NCBI GenBank assembly: GCA_916710115.1
Contig: CAKAOY010000024.1
Location: 1-10,829, forward strand
Direction of reading: 5' to 3'
From: an uncultured Bergeyella sp.
GTDB lineage: Bacteria; Bacteroidota; Bacteroidia; Flavobacteriales; Weeksellaceae
DNA: 10,829 bases
Part shown: positions 6,571 through 10,829 of the stretch, piece after piece
How positions within the stretch are numbered: position 1 is the stretch's first letter
How the letters are laid out: each line of letters opens with the position of its first letter
Notes under the pieces: generated by a model
Told to the model about the DNA's origin: nothing
The model's database searches: none
Seen by the model: only the letters and a program-made list of their open reading frames with translations
Program-made: the position numbers and the translations under genes

Positions 6571-6762
6571 TTATTTTTTCCTAAACAAACTCAGTAAATG
6601 AAGAGCATACACCGCCAAAACTCCTATTACGGAAGCAGACAGAGAAATCATCAGCGATGAATTCTCCTCGTGGAAAAATCCCAACCTCCAATTAATAGCA
6701 TAAAGATTTATTCCAACCAATACAACGAAAAATATCAAAAATATTTTGTAAAAAACATTCAT
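6571..6762 (-). CDS. Small two-helix membrane protein, hypothetical
   Basis: The 63-residue protein has two predicted membrane helices, at about 5-25 (YKIFLIFFVVLVGINLYAI) and 37-59 (MISLSASVIGVLAVYALHLL), joined by a short loop with HEEN, and ends in FRKK. The positive tail suggests both ends in the cytoplasm. I do not recognise the family. It begins only 3 bases after the MarC-family stop codon, so it is almost certainly co-transcribed with that gene and may be an accessory to it; this is inference. It is the last gene of the minus-strand cluster and meets the regulator's terminator. Confidence 0.75.
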   Translation of the reverse strand: MNVFYKIFLIFFVVLVGINLYAINWRLGFFHEENSSLMISLSASVIGVLAVYALHLLSLFRKK

Positions 6763-6765
6763 TTT

Positions 6766-7377
6766 TTAAAGTTTAAAATACATTTTTACCAAAATTGCAA
6801 AATTTTCCGTGAATAATTTTACCGACATTGCTAAAAGTATTATTCCAAAAAACTTCTTCAAAACTTGTAAAGTACCGTCTGATAATTTACTCTCCAACCA
6901 ATTAGAAGATTTCAGAACTGCATAAACTATTATCACATTTATGATTATCCCTAAGATAATATTAACATCATCATATTTTGATTTCAGTGAAATAATTGTC
7001 GTAAGAGTCCCCGCTCCTGCCACTAATGGAAATGCAATAGGCACAACAGATGCAGATTTTGGTTCTGTAGTCTTCTGAATATCAATTCCCAAAATCATTT
7101 CAATAGCAATAATAAATATCACAAAAGCCCCTGCAATGGCAAATGCATTAGGATCTACAGCCAAAAATTTCAATATTTTATTACCTATGAATAAAAAACC
7201 CAACATCAGAACCGCCGATACTATAGTTGCTTTTTCAGCCTCAATAAAACCGAATTTTTTCTTCAAATTTACAATAATTGGTATTGACCCTATAATGTCA
7301 ATCAATGTAAAAAGTGTCATTGTAACCGCCAAAGTCTGGGCGAGATTTACTTTTGATAACTCCTCCATAAACATCAT
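6766..7377 (-). CDS. MarC family integral membrane protein
   Basis: The 203-residue protein has six hydrophobic segments at about 13-36, 48-67, 77-98, 111-130, 138-155 and 173-193, and is of normal size for the MarC family (PF01914). Family signatures are visible: LFTLIDIIGSIPIIV in helix 1 (counterpart of the D-P-x-G-N motif, here D-I-I-G-S), AIAGAFVIFIIAIEMILG in helix 3, and VVPIAFPLVAGAGTLTT in helix 4 (counterpart of PLLAGPGA). The substrate and role of MarC proteins are not settled; the old link with multiple antibiotic resistance is not supported for the family as a whole. The frame offers ATGs at 7377, 7374 and 7368; because a -7 element ends at 7385, the start at 7368 (MEELSKVN) is also plausible. 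It lies 32 bases after batD. Confidence 0.92.
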   Translation of the reverse strand: MMFMEELSKVNLAQTLAVTMTLFTLIDIIGSIPIIVNLKKKFGFIEAEKATIVSAVLMLGFLFIGNKILKFLAVDPNAFAIAGAFVIFIIAIEMILGIDIQKTTEPKSASVVPIAFPLVAGAGTLTTIISLKSKYDDVNIILGIIINVIIVYAVLKSSNWLESKLSDGTLQVLKKFFGIILLAMSVKLFTENFAILVKMYFKL

Positions 7378-7384
7378 ATTTCTG

Positions 7385-7392
7385 CAAATATA
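7385..7392 (-). promoter_or_regulatory. Putative -7 element in front of the MarC-family gene
   Basis: The minus strand reads TATATTTG, an exact TAnnTTTG match, 7 bases before the first ATG of the MarC gene. It would give a nearly leaderless message or favour the ATG at 7368. No -33 TTG is seen, and the gene may simply be read through from batD. Confidence 0.3.
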
Positions 7393-7409
7393 TTAAATAT
7401 TTTCCTAAT

Positions 7410-9110
7410 TTATCTTATTTTATTGAAAACATCCTCCAACTTTTGATGCAAAATATTCATTTCCTCTTCCGTATGAAATGGTTTATATTTTTCAGTCTGT
7501 ATATTCTGTTGCAGGTCTTTATACCGATCTTTAAACTCAATATCCAATTGATTATCAATATATTCTACAAAACAAATTCCATATCTATTAAGACAATGTT
7601 TCTCTACACTTTTCAAAAACAAATCCAATTCCAAAACATAGTTATCAAAATCTCTCTTCAACAATATCATCTCCAAATATTTAAGATATGAAGCGATATC
7701 AAAATCTTGATTCTTGCGAATATAAGCCTCTATATCATCAATATTTTTTTCAGCCTCACAAGGGTATTTTTCCTCGATTTTTTCTTTCTTCCTAAAAAAA
7801 TAAATTACCAATCCCAAAATTCCCAAAATGGAAACTCCAAATAAATAATAATCAAAATGTTGTGCTTTTTTCCTCGGCACCTCCTTACGATTAACTTCTG
7901 ATTTTGAAGGTTTTATAATATCACCTACCATATCTCCAACCTCCTCTAATGCAGACTTCTCTACTTGCTCTTCGGTAAGTACATTAAATTCTAAGTTCTT
8001 AGGTTCTATCTCTTGATAGCATTCAGTTTTAGGATTAAAAAATGAAAATTTGTCGGTACAAATATTTATAACACCCGTTTTTTTAGGAATTATCACATAA
8101 TCAGCCTGAATAGTTCCTAAAAAATCATTTCCTACATTTCGAATATTTTCTATTATTTTTGAAGAAAAAACACTATATTCCTGGCTATCTTTTATTTTTG
8201 GTAAAATATTCTTAGACAAATTTCCTCTACCATTTAATTCCAACACAATATTAATCGGTTTTCCTATTTGATAATTCGTAAAACTATCACCTTTTTTCAG
8301 TTTAATATCAAATTCCCCTATGGCGTTTCTAAAATTGGTAGGCAGTCTATCTGGCAAATCTTTTACATTAATAATTAACTGATTAGTCCGAACCTTATCT
8401 ACTTTATTTGATTCATTAATTTCAATAACTGATGGGTTAATATTCAATTTTCCTGCCTCCTTGGGATATACAACATAGTTAGCCACTACTTGAGACAAGT
8501 AGTTATTTTCTGTTATTTCTATATCCGAACGGATACCATTCACCTGCTCAAATTGTAGATTTTTCTGCTTAGGAAGTATTATTTTTCCTATTTTTCTTAG
8601 ATTATTAAAGTCCTTGGCATAAGCACGAAGAATCAATAAAGTAGGCTGATTTATAAAAACTTCCTTTTGCTCCAATTCCCAAACAAAAGAAATATCTGTA
8701 TTTTTAGCAATTGTATTTTTAAAGTCCTCAGACACGAAAATATCAAAAGGCTCAGTTTTATAGATTCTTCCATTTACTCGAACTAATGCCGAACCTATTT
8801 TCAGATTTCCTGACTGCTTTGGCTGAAAAACAGCTTGATAAACCAACTGAGTAGTTATTATATTTGTTGATGGGTTTATTATAGTACTTTTATCGGAACC
8901 TGCTCCTTTCTCATAAAATTTAGAAAAATCTGGGAGCTGTATTGGTGATTGTTGTTCGTAGTCTTCTCCTTTAATTTCCAGAGTTATAGTAACAGTTACA
9001 TAATCCTTAATATTGTATTCCTTTTTATCTGTTTTAAGCTCAATACGAACCTGTCCGTAAATAATTACAGATGCCAAAACACAACATATATGAGATACTT
9101 TACAAAACAT
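7410..9110 (-). CDS. batD: BatD family protein (membrane-anchored, periplasmic beta domains)
   Basis: The protein has 566 residues from ATG 9110. This start was chosen over an in-frame TTG at 9116 because it forms a TAATG overlap with the stop of the upstream TPR gene, a sign of translational coupling. Residues 1-20 are a signal sequence (MFCKVSHICCVLASVIIYGQ). The periplasmic part (about 21-415) is made of beta-sandwich repeats typical of BatD, with VRIELKTDKKEYNIKDYV at the start, a second unit near 150-250 and a third with GRGNLS at 294-299. One membrane helix lies at 421-439 (YYLFGVSILGILGLVIYFF), then a charged cytoplasmic tail of about 127 residues. BatD belongs to the Bat (Bacteroides aerotolerance) group that usually works with BatA/B von Willebrand proteins and MoxR ATPases in the cell envelope. 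Cysteines C351 and C364 could pair. The precise molecular role is unknown. Confidence 0.88.
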   Translation of the reverse strand: MFCKVSHICCVLASVIIYGQVRIELKTDKKEYNIKDYVTVTITLEIKGEDYEQQSPIQLPDFSKFYEKGAGSDKSTIINPSTNIITTQLVYQAVFQPKQSGNLKIGSALVRVNGRIYKTEPFDIFVSEDFKNTIAKNTDISFVWELEQKEVFINQPTLLILRAYAKDFNNLRKIGKIILPKQKNLQFEQVNGIRSDIEITENNYLSQVVANYVVYPKEAGKLNINPSVIEINESNKVDKVRTNQLIINVKDLPDRLPTNFRNAIGEFDIKLKKGDSFTNYQIGKPINIVLELNGRGNLSKNILPKIKDSQEYSVFSSKIIENIRNVGNDFLGTIQADYVIIPKKTGVINICTDKFSFFNPKTECYQEIEPKNLEFNVLTEEQVEKSALEEVGDMVGDIIKPSKSEVNRKEVPRKKAQHFDYYLFGVSILGILGLVIYFFRKKEKIEEKYPCEAEKNIDDIEAYIRKNQDFDIASYLKYLEMILLKRDFDNYVLELDLFLKSVEKHCLNRYGICFVEYIDNQLDIEFKDRYKDLQQNIQTEKYKPFHTEEEMNILHQKLEDVFNKIR

Positions 9111-9850
9111 TACCAATCTTTCTCTCTGCTTCGCGGTACGGAGACAGAATTTTTATTTAAAATTCTTCTTGTCGTTTCCTGCTCCTTCTCTTTTATTTGG
9201 TTGAGTAGGGCATTTTCTATATCTTTAGGTAACTTACTCTCAGAATTATCATTTTTTTGTTGGGGTATTTCTCCATTATTTTTGCCTTGCTGCGTGCTAT
9301 TTTCATTTCCATTGGAGTTTTTACCTTGTTTTTCGTCTTTTTCCTTTGAGTCTTGGTTGTTATCTTTTGGGTTATTATTTCTATTTTCGTTTTTTTGCTG
9401 AGTAGAATTTTGGTGTTGGTTATCCTCTTGTTTTCGTTTAGATATTTCGTAATTTTTACGAATTTTCTCATTTTCTGGCGCCAATTTCAATGCCTTTTTG
9501 AAAACTTCTGCTGCCTTTTGATTATTTCCCGACTGCATATAGGCATTTCCGAGATTATACAAACTCGCCACCTTATCGGCAGATGTTTTTGCCAGCTCAC
9601 CCACCTTCTGATATTCTGATATTGCTTGGTTATATTTTTTGTCCTTGTATAGAGAATTTGCGAGATTGTATATGGCTGTGAAATCTTTATCTTTGCCCTT
9701 AGATGCCTTTAAAAATTTAGACGATGCACCGGCATAATCTCCATTTCCAAAGGCTCTATTTCCTTCGTAGATGAGGGCTTTGTAGTCTTTCTGAGCAGAA
9801 ACAACTACTATATTAAATAAAAAAAATATAAAAAAAACTATCTTTTTCAT
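9110..9850 (-). CDS. batC: TPR protein, BatC-like
   Basis: This 246-residue exported protein has a signal peptide (MKKIVFFIFFLFNIVVVSAQ). Three tetratricopeptide repeats follow at about 24-56, 57-91 and 95-128 (for example AIYNLANSLYKDKKYNQAISEYQ and SLYNLGNAYMQSGNNQKAAEVFKKAL, each with the W/Y-LG-A-Y-A-F-P pattern). Residues 135-209 are a low-complexity N/Q/K/E linker, likely disordered. The conserved end has KDIENALLNQIKEKEQ and finishes in EKDW, the usual finish of Bacteroidota BatC proteins. TPRs bind protein partners; here the partners are expected to be BatD and, elsewhere in the genome, BatA/BatB. The stop codon TAA shares its last A with the ATG of batD. It is preceded by era, from which a terminator separates it. 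Confidence 0.85.
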   Translation of the reverse strand: MKKIVFFIFFLFNIVVVSAQKDYKALIYEGNRAFGNGDYAGASSKFLKASKGKDKDFTAIYNLANSLYKDKKYNQAISEYQKVGELAKTSADKVASLYNLGNAYMQSGNNQKAAEVFKKALKLAPENEKIRKNYEISKRKQEDNQHQNSTQQKNENRNNNPKDNNQDSKEKDEKQGKNSNGNENSTQQGKNNGEIPQQKNDNSESKLPKDIENALLNQIKEKEQETTRRILNKNSVSVPRSREKDW

Positions 9851-9864
9851 CGTTTTTATAAGGG

Positions 9865-9872
9865 CAAAGTTA
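9865..9872 (-). promoter_or_regulatory. Putative -7 element for the batC-batD transcript
   Basis: The minus strand reads TAACTTTG, matching TAnnTTTG, 14 bases before the batC start at 9850, so the leader would be about 10 bases. No convincing TTG is found 17-23 bases upstream. The rest of 9851-9927 shows nothing else. Confidence 0.45.
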
Positions 9873-9927
9873 ATTGTTTTATCTGTTAAAATTGAATTAC
9901 TTATATGTTAAACTTTGGTTAAAAACA

Positions 9928-9964
9928 AAATAAAACTATCCCTGATGCAGAGATAGTTTTATTT
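9928..9964 (-). terminator. Intrinsic terminator of era
   Basis: Arms 9928-9940 (AAATAAAACTATC) and 9952-9964 (GATAGTTTTATTT) are perfect 13-bp complements with an 11-base loop, and the loop can add a CTG/CAG pairing. On the minus strand the hairpin starts 4 bases after the era stop codon and is followed by TTTGTTTTTAACC. It separates era from the bat genes. Confidence 0.85.
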
Positions 9965-9968
9965 AGGT

Positions 9969-10829
9969 CTAACGATAACCAAAATTTTTCAAATCTTTTT
10001 CGTTTTTTCGCCAATCTTTCTTCACCTTTACAAATATATTGAGGTGGATTTTCTTTCCGAAAAACTTTTCTAAATCAATGCGAGCCTCTGTACCTACCTT
10101 TTTAATAGCCTCCCCCTTATGCCCAATAATAATTCCTTTTTGAGTATCTCGCTCTACATAAATGATTGAGTCTATGAACAAAATATGCTCCTTATCCTTA
10201 AACTGCTCCGTAACAACTTCCACAGAATATGGAATTTCCTTTTCGTAATTTAGCAAAATTTTCTCACGAATCGTTTCATTCACAAAAAAACGCTCTGGTC
10301 TGTCCGTGAATTGGTCTTTATCATAATATGGCGGATTCTCCGGCAATAGAGACTTTATTTTTGGTAAAATAATTTCTGTATTGAATGAATTAAGAGCTGA
10401 AATAGGTAAAATTTCAGCCTTAGGTATTCTTTGATGCCACTCTTCTACTAATTTTTCTAACTTATGCTGATTAGTTTTATCAACTTTATTTAAGAGCAAA
10501 AGAACCGGCACAGGTATTTTATTTAATTTTTCTATTAAAAATTCTGATGGTTGGCTCTCGTCAGTAACATCTACAATAAACAAAAACACATCAGCATCTT
10601 GCAAAGAATCCTTCACAAAATCCATCATTTTTTCTTGTAATTCGTATTTTGGGTCGAGCACACCTGGCGTATCCGAGAATACAATTTGCAAATCGTCTTC
10701 ATTATAAATTCCAAAAATTCTGTGTCGTGTAGTTTGTGCTTTTTGGGTTACAATTGCCAATTTCTCTCCCATTAGTTCATTCAATAGTGTAGATTTCCCA
10801 GCATTTGGCTTGCCTACAATATTCACGAA
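9969..10829 (-). CDS. era: GTPase Era, N-terminal few residues beyond the window
   Basis: The open frame enters at the right edge; 286 residues are visible and begin FVNIVGKPNAGKS. The GTG at 10826 is an internal valine and not the start, because Era proteins normally carry a few residues before this point and the frame is open to the edge. All GTPase motifs are present: G1 GKPNAGKS (residues 6-13 of the visible part), G2 TTRHR, G3 DTPG, G4 NKVD and G5 SAL. The C-terminal KH RNA-binding domain follows with IYVERDTQKGIIIGHKGEAI. Era is an essential cytoplasmic factor that binds the 3' end of 16S rRNA and promotes assembly of the 30S ribosomal subunit. The sequence looks intact and ordinary, and its terminator follows at once. 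Confidence 0.97.
   Translation of the reverse strand, partial: FVNIVGKPNAGKSTLLNELMGEKLAIVTQKAQTTRHRIFGIYNEDDLQIVFSDTPGVLDPKYELQEKMMDFVKDSLQDADVFLFIVDVTDESQPSEFLIEKLNKIPVPVLLLLNKVDKTNQHKLEKLVEEWHQRIPKAEILPISALNSFNTEIILPKIKSLLPENPPYYDKDQFTDRPERFFVNETIREKILLNYEKEIPYSVEVVTEQFKDKEHILFIDSIIYVERDTQKGIIIGHKGEAIKKVGTEARIDLEKFFGKKIHLNIFVKVKKDWRKNEKDLKNFGYR

Noticed and set aside
8949..9401. Plus-strand frame of 150 codons
   Set aside because: It is antisense to batD and the low-complexity part of the TPR gene; its phenylalanine/serine richness is the mirror of lysine/asparagine-rich coding.
9969..10826. GTG at 10826 as the start of era
   Set aside because: The frame is open to the window edge, and Era normally has several residues before the FVNIVGKPNAGKS stretch.

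Overview
The window is very AT-rich. Its genes, the TAnnTTTG-type promoter elements ahead of them and the near absence of Shine-Dalgarno sites point to a Bacteroidota chromosome, class Flavobacteriia. A Chryseobacterium/Elizabethkingia/Riemerella-type lineage (Weeksellaceae) is my best guess, but the species cannot be fixed from the sequence. No rRNA, tRNA, CRISPR array or transposase gene is visible. Every gene except one (5805-6530) lies on the minus strand.

Region A (1-1646): the 5' two thirds of a TonB-dependent siderophore-type receptor that runs off the left edge, with its promoter region. That region holds a perfect 24-bp AT palindrome and an adjacent inverted repeat, placed as an operator and an upstream terminator would be.

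Region B (1647-6554): the accessory-looking part. A small secreted two-cysteine protein of unknown function (5157-5435), a GLPGLI-family periplasmic protein (4283-5050) and an 875-aa TonB-receptor-like outer-membrane barrel (1647-4274) read in one direction. A PAS-LuxR-type regulator (5805-6530) is transcribed divergently. The 369-bp intergenic region between them holds a near-consensus flavobacterial promoter, a perfect 20-bp palindrome at its -33 element, and a leader of about 150 nt with three overlapping mini-ORFs and a thrice-repeated GAGGT motif. A 15-bp stem separates the small-protein gene from the GLPGLI gene. I infer a regulated cell-envelope unit of unknown function; this is the best candidate for something undescribed.

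Region C (6555-9968): a minus-strand cluster of TPR protein (BatC-like), BatD, MarC-family membrane protein and a 63-aa two-helix membrane protein. BatC and BatD are coupled by a TAATG stop/start overlap. The usual batA/batB/moxR partners are not next to them.

Region D (9969-10829): the GTPase Era, complete except for a few N-terminal residues beyond the right edge, followed by a strong intrinsic terminator that isolates it from the bat genes.
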